A stretch of 64,000 nt of DNA from Bacteroidota bacterium. Its GTDB lineage: Bacteria; Bacteroidota; Bacteroidia; Chitinophagales; Chitinophagaceae. Numbering within the stretch: the stretch's first letter is position 1; the number at the start of each line of letters is the position of its first letter. The DNA lies in assembly GCA_023418315.1 (NCBI GenBank), contig JAEZZY010000002.1, positions 6,605 through 70,604 of the forward strand. Reading direction: 5' to 3'. The translations under genes were made by a program, and so were the position numbers. Shown piece after piece: positions 32,951-41,199 of the stretch. The notes below the pieces were generated by a model. The model did not search any database. It was not told the origin of the DNA and was given only the letters and a program-made list of their open reading frames with translations.

Positions 32951-33967
32951 TTACCGGGCGGTTATTGCCAGCTCCATTTTCCCAATCATTTCTTTCAGCA
33001 ATTCCGTATCGGAAGCATTATTGCCTATACCTACGGATTTGGCGCTGTATTCACTCAGCAGCAGCAGGCATTGTTCTATACCGGGCGGTTGCAGGTTTCT
33101 GGCGGCGGTCATGGTATCGCGCAGGCGGTCGCCATATAGGCGCAGCGCAGCACTGATGTCTCTTTCCGGTTTTCCCGCAAAAGCATACACCTGAAAAAGC
33201 GTATTGAAATGGCTATAAAACGAACCAATCAAGAGCGGCATAGGGGCGGCTTTGGGATTGGCGGTAAAATAGGCAAGCATGTTATAGAGTTTGTCTTTGC
33301 GCTGTGTGGTGAGCGCTATAGGGAAATCAAATACATTGTATTCCCTGCTGATGCCTATATATTTTTGAATCAAATCGCCGGTAAGCGCTTTTTCTTCCGG
33401 CACGTTGATGCGCACTTTTCCTATCTCGTTCACTATTTTTTGCAAATCATTTCCCAGATAGCCTGCAAGGGTTTGTGCTTCCCGCTCGCCTATATGAAAC
33501 CCGATTTCCACCCCATAGTTTTCAATCCACTGGGGTAATTGCTCTTCTTTTATTTTTTCGGAGGTAACATAAAATCCTTTGTCTTTGGCGAGTTTTCCCA
33601 ATTTTCCTCTACCGTCTATTTTTTTGAAACGATGCTCAATAAGTAAAACGGTGGTAGGGGAAGGATTTTCAAGATAAGTACTCAATTCATTAAGACTACG
33701 CATCTGCGCCGCATCTTTCAGAATGACCACCTGCCGCTCGGCAAACATGGGGAAACGCCGGCAGGCATTGACCACATCCGCCCATTCCACATCTTTTCCA
33801 TAAAGGGTGATGAGGTTAAAATCACGCTCGGCTTCCGTGAGTATGTTTTCTTCAAAATACTTGGAAAGAACATCTATATAAAAAGGCTCTTCGCCGTCTA
33901 TCAGGTAAACCGGCGCGTATTGTTTATTATGAAGCGACTGAATTATTTTTTTGAAATCGTTGTTCAT
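32951..33967 (-). CDS. holA: DNA polymerase III subunit delta
   Basis: HolA opens the beta clamp within the clamp loader. The 338 residues match the family: N-terminal PVYLIDGEEPFYIDVLSKYF, RRFPMFAERQVVILKDAAQM, EKIKEEQLPQWIENY and LAGYLGNDLQKIVNEIGKV, then the helical C-terminal domain. The ATG at 33967 is chosen; a TTG four codons upstream overlaps the promoter box. TATTTTTG at 33977-33984 (minus) ends nine bases before the ATG. It converges with the sirtuin gene, with 22 bases between stops. Confidence 0.9.
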   Translation of the reverse strand: MNNDFKKIIQSLHNKQYAPVYLIDGEEPFYIDVLSKYFEENILTEAERDFNLITLYGKDVEWADVVNACRRFPMFAERQVVILKDAAQMRSLNELSTYLENPSPTTVLLIEHRFKKIDGRGKLGKLAKDKGFYVTSEKIKEEQLPQWIENYGVEIGFHIGEREAQTLAGYLGNDLQKIVNEIGKVRINVPEEKALTGDLIQKYIGISREYNVFDFPIALTTQRKDKLYNMLAYFTANPKAAPMPLLIGSFYSHFNTLFQVYAFAGKPERDISAALRLYGDRLRDTMTAARNLQPPGIEQCLLLLSEYSAKSVGIGNNASDTELLKEMIGKMELAITAR

Positions 33968-34052
33968 GGAATAGCGCAAAAATAGGGTGTCGTTTGAGTT
34001 TTAAAAAAGCCTATAAACCTATAAACAATCAACCATTCCACCAAACCCTGCC

Positions 34053-34826
34053 CTACCACATTTTCCACTTAGGATCATTCGCCCACATTTCTTCCAGTTC
34101 TTCTTTATCGCGTATGGTGTCCATACATTTCCAGAAATCATGGTGTTTATAGGCAGCTATTTGGCGGTCGCGGGCAAGGTCGTTCATCGGCTGCCGTTCC
34201 CACATCATCACATCGGCATCTGCTTTCAGGTAGTTTTTGATAGCGGGTTCTATCACAAAAAAACCGCCGTTTATCCATGTGCCGCTTTCTTCGGGTTTTT
34301 CTTCAAAACTATCTATGGTGCCGTCTTCTTCAATCTTTATCACGCCAAAGCGACTTGTAGCCTGTATGGAGGTCATGGTACAAATTTTTCCGCTTGCCTT
34401 GTGAAAGCGGAGCAGCTCTTCTATGTTGATATTACTCACGCCATCGCCATAGGTAAGCATAAAGGCTTCGTCTCCCACATAGGGCAATACTCTTTGGAGC
34501 CTGCCTGCGGTCATCGTATCCAAGCCGGTATCTACTAAGGAGATTTTAAAAGGCTCTGCATTGTTTTGATGAACGTGGAGCGAATTGTCTTTTAAATCCA
34601 CCGTAAGGTCGGCATTGTGCATGAAATAATTCACGAAGTATTCCTTTATCATCCAACCTTTATAGCCCAGGCAAATGATAAATTCGGTATGTCCATAAGC
34701 GGCGTAGATCTTCATAATATGCCAGAGGATGGGTTTGCCGCCTATTTCTATCATCGGCTTGGGGCGCAGGATGCTTTCTTCGGAAATGCGGGTGCCGCGG
34801 CCGCCGGCGAAAATGACTACTTTCAT
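34053..34826 (-). CDS. rfbF: Glucose-1-phosphate cytidylyltransferase
   Basis: RfbF makes CDP-glucose from CTP and glucose-1-phosphate, the first step to CDP-3,6-dideoxyhexoses. The 257-residue protein shows the nucleotidyltransferase start VVIFAGGRGTRISEESILRPKPM, IGGKPILWHIMKIYA, LTYGDGVSNI with its metal Asp, and FWKCMDTIRDKEELEEMW at the C-terminus, all RfbF-like. Its partners rfbG and rfbC lie about 8 kb away behind dut and dnaK. It follows the DUF4292 gene by 23 bases and is probably the last gene of that operon. Confidence 0.93.
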   Translation of the reverse strand: MKVVIFAGGRGTRISEESILRPKPMIEIGGKPILWHIMKIYAAYGHTEFIICLGYKGWMIKEYFVNYFMHNADLTVDLKDNSLHVHQNNAEPFKISLVDTGLDTMTAGRLQRVLPYVGDEAFMLTYGDGVSNINIEELLRFHKASGKICTMTSIQATSRFGVIKIEEDGTIDSFEEKPEESGTWINGGFFVIEPAIKNYLKADADVMMWERQPMNDLARDRQIAAYKHHDFWKCMDTIRDKEELEEMWANDPKWKMW

Positions 34827-34849
34827 TTAAAATCGTTTTTTACTCGTTT

Positions 34850-35710
34850 TTATTTTGAGTTATAATTTTTGGGGATGGAAAAAGGCATGTCCACTGCCCC
34901 GTTGAATTTGGTTTCGGTAAAATTCATTTCCAGCAAATGCTGCTCCCCTTTATTGCTTACATGCACGATGCGCTCTACCGGAAATTTTTTGCCTTCGAGG
35001 TCTTTATAATTATTGTATTTCACGATAGCTTCCGAAGGGTTATTATCCAGATAAACTTTCACCAAAGAAATGGTATTTGCCGATTTGTTGATGATTACAT
35101 CCTGATTCAGGTTGTTGTTTTTTACGGTGAGTGTAGCGGCATCACCTGTATTTTTTGCATCTATCAGCTTACCGCTTGTTTGCAGGGCATTACCGATGAG
35201 GAGGTTTTGGAGCATGGAAAAATTTACAGGGAAAGGCAACACCCTATTTACTTCCTCCATCTTCATAGACAGGTAGGATTTCTCTAAATAGTTAATCAGT
35301 GCAAAGCTATCGGGCGTAGCATAAAGCCTTGCCACCTGCACCATGCCGCCCAAAGCTGCCACCATAATCCAGGCGGCTTCGTCTTTTTTCATACGGATGT
35401 GGGCTGTAAAATCGTAGCTCTGTCCATTGCCTTCATAATGACTTTTTGCTTTTCCGGAGAAAGACCGGAACGAGATTTCGCGCTGCCATACAGGGGAAAA
35501 TGCGCCGGCTATCTGCCGATCCATATTGGGGTTTTCCAGCGCTGTTATAGGGGTTGCCGAATCACTCGGACGCACCACTACTGCCGCCACTGAGTTATCC
35601 GTTTGCTTGGCTTTTTGTTTTTTTGCTGCTTTCTTAGCGCCGCCGCAAGCCGTGATGGTAAGCAGGATAGCGACCAGTAAAAAAAGGTTTCCTGTATTTT
35701 TTTTATTCAT
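34850..35710 (-). CDS. DUF4292 family lipoprotein
   Basis: A 286-residue lipoprotein: signal MNKKNTGNLFLLVAILLTIT, lipobox ITAC (Cys21), a Lys/Ala-rich linker and then the DUF4292 domain (SFSGKAKSHYEGNGQSYDF, later MMQVARLYATPDSFALINY-like segment VQVARLYATPDSFALIN). The fold is thought to resemble LolA/LppX-type lipid-binding half-barrels. ATG at 35710 is chosen because the signal starts there. It overlaps the upstream TPR gene by eight bases; a TPR-DUF4292 pair is a recurrent Bacteroidota arrangement. Confidence 0.8.
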   Translation of the reverse strand: MNKKNTGNLFLLVAILLTITACGGAKKAAKKQKAKQTDNSVAAVVVRPSDSATPITALENPNMDRQIAGAFSPVWQREISFRSFSGKAKSHYEGNGQSYDFTAHIRMKKDEAAWIMVAALGGMVQVARLYATPDSFALINYLEKSYLSMKMEEVNRVLPFPVNFSMLQNLLIGNALQTSGKLIDAKNTGDAATLTVKNNNLNQDVIINKSANTISLVKVYLDNNPSEAIVKYNNYKDLEGKKFPVERIVHVSNKGEQHLLEMNFTETKFNGAVDMPFSIPKNYNSK

Positions 35711-37439
35711 ATAGCTTTCGCTCCTGTATTTTTTTATCCAGCAAATCGGCATCATCTACACCGCGTTCTTTGGCACGCTTCCAGTTTTCTACGGCTTTGT
35801 CCATATTTTTCAGTTTGTAGCAGATGTCGCCTAAGTGTTCAAATAAAGTGCCATCGGCGGAGGGATTGGCTTCAATGGCTTTTTCTATGTATTCTTTCGC
35901 TTCGGTGTATTTCCCTTGTTTATATAAAATCCATCCGTAGGTATCTAAGAATGTGGCTTCGTTGGGTCTTAGTTCCAAAGAGCGCTTCGACATTTTCTCC
36001 GCTTCTTTCAGTCGCTCGCCGCGCAGGGAAAGATAATAGCTATAGTTGTTTAAAACGGAAGCATTGTCTTTGTTGTAGCTGAGGGCTTTTTCATAGGCAC
36101 TGTCGGAGCGGTTATATTCTTTCAGAAAATTATAGGCATCTCCCAAGGAAGAATACATATCGCCTAAGAGAGGGGCATTATCTTCGGGTTGTATTTCGAT
36201 GGCTCTCTGAAGCGCTTTCACAGCCGGGATATATTCTTTTTTATTGAGGTAAGCAATGCCACTGAAATAGTGAATAATGGCGTTGTTGGGAAAATAACGT
36301 AGCGCCTGCTTACTGCTTGCTAAAAGCGAATCGGGATTATTGGACGTAACATATACCAGCAGCAGTTCTTGCCAAAGGTCATATTTGGAAGGATCGTTTT
36401 CCAGAGCGAGTTTCAAATATTTGGCGGCTTCATCGGGTTCACCGTTTCGTGCCAGTATGCTTCCGTAGAACGATTGCATAAGAGCGCTTTCAGGCTGTTG
36501 TTCCACTAATTTTTTGGCTACGGCAACCGCATTTTTTTTTCGTACCGAATCCTCTCCTACCTCTGCCAGATATTGTTGCAGCATTACCGCCTGCGAGGTT
36601 TCATCGAGGTTGGGGTTCAGGATGGTTTTGATAATGTAATCATCATACTGCGCTGTGTCTTTCTTCTCCTGATAATACTCTGCCAGTCCGTATTGCAGGG
36701 AAGGTTCATCGGGGAATTTCTGCACACCTTCCTGATATATTTTCAAGGCTCTTTCGGGCTGCCCTATTTGGATGTAGAGCTTGGCAAGATTAGAAAGGTA
36801 AGCGCCTTCTTTCGGATTTTTTTCTACGAGTTCCTGGGCTGTTTTCACGGCATTTATTTCATCCTTCATCTGTAGGTAAATTTCCTGTTTCATCTGAAGA
36901 ATCAGGTCATCGGCAAAGGAGGATTCCCGGAGTTTGTCTAAGGCATTTAATGCTTGTTTATAGGCCCCGGCACGTACATAGTTGCTCGCTGCTTCAAAAT
37001 AAAAAGGACGATTGAAATCACTGTTTTTTCCCAGTTCGGCATATACATCCCCGGCTTCTTCGTATTTTTTTTGTCTTTTCAGCACCTGGGCATACGATTC
37101 TTTGTACCATATATTCTCCTTATCCAGCGACAGCGCTTTTTGAATATGGGTTTCGGCATCGGCGGTTCTGTTGTTGCGCAGGTCAAGGGCAGTAAGATCA
37201 TAATAGGCGGCGGCTACATCCGGGCGCTCTTTTACGAATTGTTTCAGCAGGGTTTCCTGTTGTTTTTCTTCGCCCAGCATTTTTGCTTTTACGGCATCAA
37301 AGAACAGCCGGTCTGATTTCAGTCGGCTATCCTCTTCTTTTTTCAGTTCTCCGGTAGCCTGCGCTCTACTATTGACGGTACAGAACAAGGCAACCGCGAG
37401 GACGGTAGCAAATAGTTTATATAAAGACGGTAACATCAT
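35703..37439 (-). CDS. Exported tetratricopeptide-repeat protein
   Basis: A 578-residue protein with a signal peptide (residues 1-27, ending Ser-Arg-Ala-Gln) and then about a dozen TPR units across most of its length, for example PDVAAAYYDLTALDLRNN, SVLNNYSYYLSLRGERLKEAEKM, and LDTYGWILYKQGKYTEAKEYIEKAI (quoted in parts). It has no catalytic domain and is probably a periplasmic scaffold. It overlaps the nucleotidyltransferase gene upstream (ATGA) and the DUF4292 gene downstream, so the three are translationally coupled. Confidence 0.85.
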   Translation of the reverse strand: MMLPSLYKLFATVLAVALFCTVNSRAQATGELKKEEDSRLKSDRLFFDAVKAKMLGEEKQQETLLKQFVKERPDVAAAYYDLTALDLRNNRTADAETHIQKALSLDKENIWYKESYAQVLKRQKKYEEAGDVYAELGKNSDFNRPFYFEAASNYVRAGAYKQALNALDKLRESSFADDLILQMKQEIYLQMKDEINAVKTAQELVEKNPKEGAYLSNLAKLYIQIGQPERALKIYQEGVQKFPDEPSLQYGLAEYYQEKKDTAQYDDYIIKTILNPNLDETSQAVMLQQYLAEVGEDSVRKKNAVAVAKKLVEQQPESALMQSFYGSILARNGEPDEAAKYLKLALENDPSKYDLWQELLLVYVTSNNPDSLLASSKQALRYFPNNAIIHYFSGIAYLNKKEYIPAVKALQRAIEIQPEDNAPLLGDMYSSLGDAYNFLKEYNRSDSAYEKALSYNKDNASVLNNYSYYLSLRGERLKEAEKMSKRSLELRPNEATFLDTYGWILYKQGKYTEAKEYIEKAIEANPSADGTLFEHLGDICYKLKNMDKAVENWKRAKERGVDDADLLDKKIQERKLYE

Positions 37440-38443
37440 GACTGAGTCGAATAATCACCAAGACTTAATTCGCGTGGCGTTTCGCTGTAATTTACATGTT
37501 TACCAATCAAAGAGTTGGTAAGCACCATATTTTTAACAGTACTATGAGCCTGAACGATGCTGTTGCTGATGCGGGAATCCTCTATCACAGCGCCTTCTTC
37601 CAAAGATACATTCGGCCCAATGATGGAATTTTTTATCACTACATTTTCGCCTATAAAGCATGGTGCGATGAGGGTGCTGTTCTCGATTTGGGCAGATGCA
37701 GCCGTTAAGTTTTCGGTATCTTTTTTAATGTCTAAAATGCGGGCATTGGTATAGACGGTTGCGTCTTTATTGCCACAGTCCAGCCATTCCTGCACTTGGT
37801 CGGTATAAAATTTCAATCCGTTTTGCAGCATGTGGTCCATGGCATCGGTAAGCTGGTATTCGCCTTTCAGTTTTATATCTTCATCAATGAGGCGTTGCAG
37901 TTCTTTGCGCAGGTTTTCACCGTCTTTAAAATAATAAACGCCTATGATGGCAAGGTCTGAAACAAATTCCTTGGGCTTTTCTACAAAGGCTTCTATCTCG
38001 TTTTTGTCATTCAATTTTACCACGCCAAAAGCGGAAGGATCGTCCACCCGCTGCGTCCACACAATCGCATCTTTATCTTTATCTATGCTGAAAGTGGCTT
38101 TGAATAAGGTGTCGGCGAAGGCGATGAATACATTTCCATTCAGTGCTTCCTGTGCGGCAAGGATGGCATGTGCCGTTCCCAATGCTTCATGTTGATAATA
38201 TATTTTTCCGGTAGCGCCGAGGTTGCCGGCTACGTGCAGCAGGTGTTCTTCTACGGCTTTTCCGAAGGTAGGGCCGATGATAAAGGCTATTTCTTCTACT
38301 TGCTCATTGGAGGTAGCGATAATATCTTCTACAAGGCGTTGCACAATCGGCTTTCCGGCTATAGGGATCAACGGTTTTGCGGTGGTAAGTGTGTGTGGGC
38401 GCATGCGTTTGCCCATGCCTGCCATTGGGATGATGATGTTCAT
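37436..38443 (-). CDS. Sugar-phosphate nucleotidyltransferase with left-handed beta-helix tail
   Basis: A 335-residue enzyme. The N-terminal nucleotidyltransferase domain starts IIPMAGMGKRMRPHTLTTAKPLIPIAGKP (read as the GxGxRxxPxT...K signature) and contains FADTLF with the metal Asp (near 115). The C-terminal ~85 residues are hexapeptide repeats (IENSTLIAPCFIGENVVI, IIGPNVSLEEGAVIED), as in long glucose-1-phosphate thymidylyl/uridylyltransferases. Which nucleotide and sugar it uses cannot be decided. Its stop overlaps the start of the TPR gene. Confidence 0.85.
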   Translation of the reverse strand: MNIIIPMAGMGKRMRPHTLTTAKPLIPIAGKPIVQRLVEDIIATSNEQVEEIAFIIGPTFGKAVEEHLLHVAGNLGATGKIYYQHEALGTAHAILAAQEALNGNVFIAFADTLFKATFSIDKDKDAIVWTQRVDDPSAFGVVKLNDKNEIEAFVEKPKEFVSDLAIIGVYYFKDGENLRKELQRLIDEDIKLKGEYQLTDAMDHMLQNGLKFYTDQVQEWLDCGNKDATVYTNARILDIKKDTENLTAASAQIENSTLIAPCFIGENVVIKNSIIGPNVSLEEGAVIEDSRISNSIVQAHSTVKNMVLTNSLIGKHVNYSETPRELSLGDYSTQS

Positions 38444-38465
38444 TTTTTATAGTTGAAATTTGTGT

Positions 38466-38505
38466 GTAGAGAATAATGAGTGGATAGTTGTTAGTAGAGA
38501 ATAAT
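38466..38505. repeat. Direct repeat with heptad spacing before the nucleotidyltransferase gene
   Basis: GTAGAGAATAAT occurs at 38466-38477 and 38494-38505, a period of 28 bases (four times seven). The interior has GGATAGTTGTTAGTAG, similar to the heptads beside the four-helix gene and to the right arm of the palindrome at 21547-21600. Confidence 0.55.
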
Positions 38506-38521
38506 TCGTTTTTTCTATTGC

Positions 38522-38962
38522 CTATAAATGACCGGAATGTCCGAAACCGCCGGTTCCTCTTTCTGTATCCGACAAGGTTTCTACCGGCTGCCAGGTAATT
38601 TTATCATAGCGGGCTACGATCATCTGTGCGATGCGTTCGCCGTTTTCTATGGTCTGTTTTTCCGCCGAAAGATTGATAACCGGTATCTTTATCTCCCCCC
38701 TATAATCGGCATCAATGGTTCCCGGTGTATTGACAAGGGTGATTCCTTTATTTATAGCCATGCCGCTTCGGGGGCGTATCTGCGCCTCATATCCTTGCGG
38801 CAAAGCCATGTATAGCCCCGTGGGTATCAGTTTTCTTTCCAACGACTGTAATACTACCGGCTCCTGCAACCAAGCTCTCAGATCCATACCTGCTGCATCT
38901 GCTGTCTGATACTGCGGTAGCGGATGTGGGGATTTATTAATTATCTGAACAGAAATTTCCAT
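38522..38962 (-). CDS. dut: dUTP diphosphatase
   Basis: Dut hydrolyses dUTP to dUMP, keeping uracil out of DNA and feeding dTMP synthesis. The 146-residue trimeric-type enzyme has all five motifs: AGMDLRAWL, IRPRSGMAINKGIT, NTPGTIDADYRGEI, RIAQMIVARY and the C-terminal RGTGGFGHSG that closes the active site. A TAGCTTTG box on the minus strand (38971-38978) ends eight bases before the ATG. Confidence 0.96.
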   Translation of the reverse strand: MEISVQIINKSPHPLPQYQTADAAGMDLRAWLQEPVVLQSLERKLIPTGLYMALPQGYEAQIRPRSGMAINKGITLVNTPGTIDADYRGEIKIPVINLSAEKQTIENGERIAQMIVARYDKITWQPVETLSDTERGTGGFGHSGHL

Positions 38963-39071
38963 AAAGCAGGCAAAGCTAAGGAGTTTGATTGATTGGTTGG
39001 GAAGTTGATGGGTTGAGAAATTGAGAAGAAGTTAAACTTTGGGATTTCTGACCTTCGATTTTCCACCAAAT

Positions 39072-39106
39072 AAAATGGCGCAGCTAAATGCCGCGCCATT
39101 TTTTAT
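39072..39106. terminator. Terminator downstream of dnaK
   Basis: AAAATGGCGC (39072-39081) and GCGCCATTTT (39093-39102) form a perfect 10-bp stem with an 11-base loop. It lies between the dnaK stop (39123) and the dut promoter, both on the minus strand. The T tract is longer on the plus side but TTTTATTT follows on the minus side. Confidence 0.7.
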
Positions 39107-39122
39107 AGGATGATTCCGGTTT

Positions 39123-41033
39123 TTATTTTACTTCTTCAAATTCCGCATCGGCTACATTATTGTCGTTATTATCCGTGCCGCCTTGCGGTCCTCCGTTAGC
39201 TTGGGCATTGGGGTCGCCACCGGGTTGCTGTTGGGCATTATAGATGTGCTGACTTGCGGTTTGCCATGCGGTATTCAGCTCTTCCATTGCTTTATCCAAA
39301 CCCTCCAGGTCTTCTGCTTTATGGGCTTCTTTCAGTTTGGCAACGGCGGCTTCTATCTTCGATTTTTCATCGGCAGGCAGTTTATCGCCATATTCGCTCA
39401 GTTGTTTTTCGGTATTGAAGATGAGTCCGTCTGCCATATTGAGTTTTTCCACTCGTTCGCGTACTTGTTTATCGGCTTCTTCATTGGCTTTGGCTTCGTT
39501 CTTCATTTTTTCGATTTCGTCTTTGCTCAATCCGGAACCGGCTTCGATGCGGATGTTTTGCTGCTTACCTGTTCCTTTATCTTTTGCCGTTACGCTAAGG
39601 ATACCGTTGGCATCTATGTCAAAGGTTACTTCTACCTGAGGAATGCCGCGCGGTGCAGGTGGTATGCCATCGAGGATGAAACGACCCAGGGTTTTATTTT
39701 GGTTGGCCATAGGGCGTTCACCTTGCAGCACGTTTATTTCCACGCTGGGCTGGTTGTCGCTGGCGGTAGAGAAGGTTTCCGATTTTTTGGTAGGGATGGT
39801 GGTATTGGCATCTATCAGCCTGGTCATCACGCCACCCATAGTTTCGATACCGAGGGAAAGCGGGGTAACGTCAAGCAGCAACACGTCTTTCACATCACCG
39901 GTCAGTACGCCGCCTTGTATTGCTGCGCCTATAGCCACCACTTCATCGGGATTCACCCCTTTGTGTGGTTTTTTGCCGAAGAATTTTTCCACTACTTCCT
40001 GCACTTTAGGAATACGGGTAGAGCCACCTACGAGGATGATCTCGTCTATTTCGGAAGGCTGCATACCGGCATCTTTCAAGGCTTTGCGGCAAGGTTCCAA
40101 GGTGCGCTCCACGAGCCTGTCCGCAAGTTGTTCAAATTTAGCACGGGTCAGCTTGCGTACCAAGTGTTGCGGCACACCATCTATAGCGGTGATATAGGGA
40201 AGATTGATTTCTGTTTCCTGAGAAGAAGACAGTTCGATCTTGGCTTTTTCAGAGGCTTCTTTAAGTCGCTGCCATGCCATAGGGTCTTTGTGGAGGTCTA
40301 TGGTAGGATGATCTACTTTAAATTCATCTGCCAGCCAGTCCATGATTACTTTATCGAAATCATCGCCGCCGAGGTGGGTATCGCCATTGGTAGATTTCAC
40401 TTCAAAAACGCCATCGCCCAGTTCGAGGATGGAAATATCAAACGTACCTCCACCAAGGTCAAACACGGCTATTTTACTGTCTTTATGTTGCTTATCCAAG
40501 CCATAAGCCAATGCGGCTGCTGTAGGCTCGTTGATGATGCGGCGTACATTCAATCCTGCAATTTCACCGGCTTCTTTGGTAGCCTGGCGTTGCGCATCGT
40601 TGAAGTAAGCGGGAACGGTAATCACTGCTTCTTTTACTTCCTGACCGAGAAAATCTTCGGCAGTTTTCTTCATTTTTTGAAGGATCATAGCAGAGATTTC
40701 CTGCGGGGTGTAGAGGCGACCGTCAATATCCACCCGCACGGTATTGTTATCTCCTTTTACAATCTTGTAGGAATTATGCTGCATTTCATCACCTACTTCG
40801 TCAAATCGACGCCCCATATATCTTTTGATGGACATGATGGTGTTTTGAGGATTGGTGATGGCTTGGCGCTTGGCAGGATCTCCTACTTTACGTTCTCCGT
40901 TTTTCAAAAAAGCAACAACTGAAGGCGTAGTACGACGGCCTTCATCATTGGCAATCACTACCGGTTCGCTGCCTTCCATTACGGATACGCAAGAGTTGGT
41001 AGTTCCTAAGTCAATTCCTATTATTTTACTCAT
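39123..41033 (-). CDS. dnaK: Molecular chaperone DnaK (Hsp70)
   Basis: A 636-residue Hsp70. The ATPase domain shows IIGIDLGTTNSCVSVMEG (phosphate 1), DLGGGTFDISILELG (phosphate 2) and IILVGGSTRIPKVQ (adenosine). The substrate-binding domain begins around DVTPLSLGIETMGGV, and the lid ends in a Gly/Asn/Gln-rich linker and the acidic DAEFEEVK terminal motif. Size and motifs are those of true DnaK, in contrast to the HscA-like Hsp70 at 52.9 kb. No grpE or dnaJ is adjacent, and no CIRCE element is visible upstream. Confidence 0.98.
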   Translation of the reverse strand: MSKIIGIDLGTTNSCVSVMEGSEPVVIANDEGRRTTPSVVAFLKNGERKVGDPAKRQAITNPQNTIMSIKRYMGRRFDEVGDEMQHNSYKIVKGDNNTVRVDIDGRLYTPQEISAMILQKMKKTAEDFLGQEVKEAVITVPAYFNDAQRQATKEAGEIAGLNVRRIINEPTAAALAYGLDKQHKDSKIAVFDLGGGTFDISILELGDGVFEVKSTNGDTHLGGDDFDKVIMDWLADEFKVDHPTIDLHKDPMAWQRLKEASEKAKIELSSSQETEINLPYITAIDGVPQHLVRKLTRAKFEQLADRLVERTLEPCRKALKDAGMQPSEIDEIILVGGSTRIPKVQEVVEKFFGKKPHKGVNPDEVVAIGAAIQGGVLTGDVKDVLLLDVTPLSLGIETMGGVMTRLIDANTTIPTKKSETFSTASDNQPSVEINVLQGERPMANQNKTLGRFILDGIPPAPRGIPQVEVTFDIDANGILSVTAKDKGTGKQQNIRIEAGSGLSKDEIEKMKNEAKANEEADKQVRERVEKLNMADGLIFNTEKQLSEYGDKLPADEKSKIEAAVAKLKEAHKAEDLEGLDKAMEELNTAWQTASQHIYNAQQQPGGDPNAQANGGPQGGTDNNDNNVADAEFEEVK

Positions 41034-41199
41034 ATTATAAATTGTGTTTTTACTGATTGTATGTTCTTCTACTCAATCTATATGCCACGGAGAAACAAAA
41101 CGCAATATTGGCAGAAAGACTGACATGATTATAGTGTAGGATATAGCAGGCTGCCTCAGAAGGGAATGCCTCCTTTAACTATCTCATGACTAATTTTCT

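Noticed and set aside
39183..40922. 579-codon plus-strand ORF opposite dnaK
   Set aside because: Long antisense frames opposite dnaK are a well-known artefact of its codon use; the translated product has no recognisable domain.
41110..41126. Sigma-54 type -24/-12 promoter upstream of dnaK
   Set aside because: TGGCA is present, but on the plus strand, facing away from dnaK, and no TTGC follows at the right distance.
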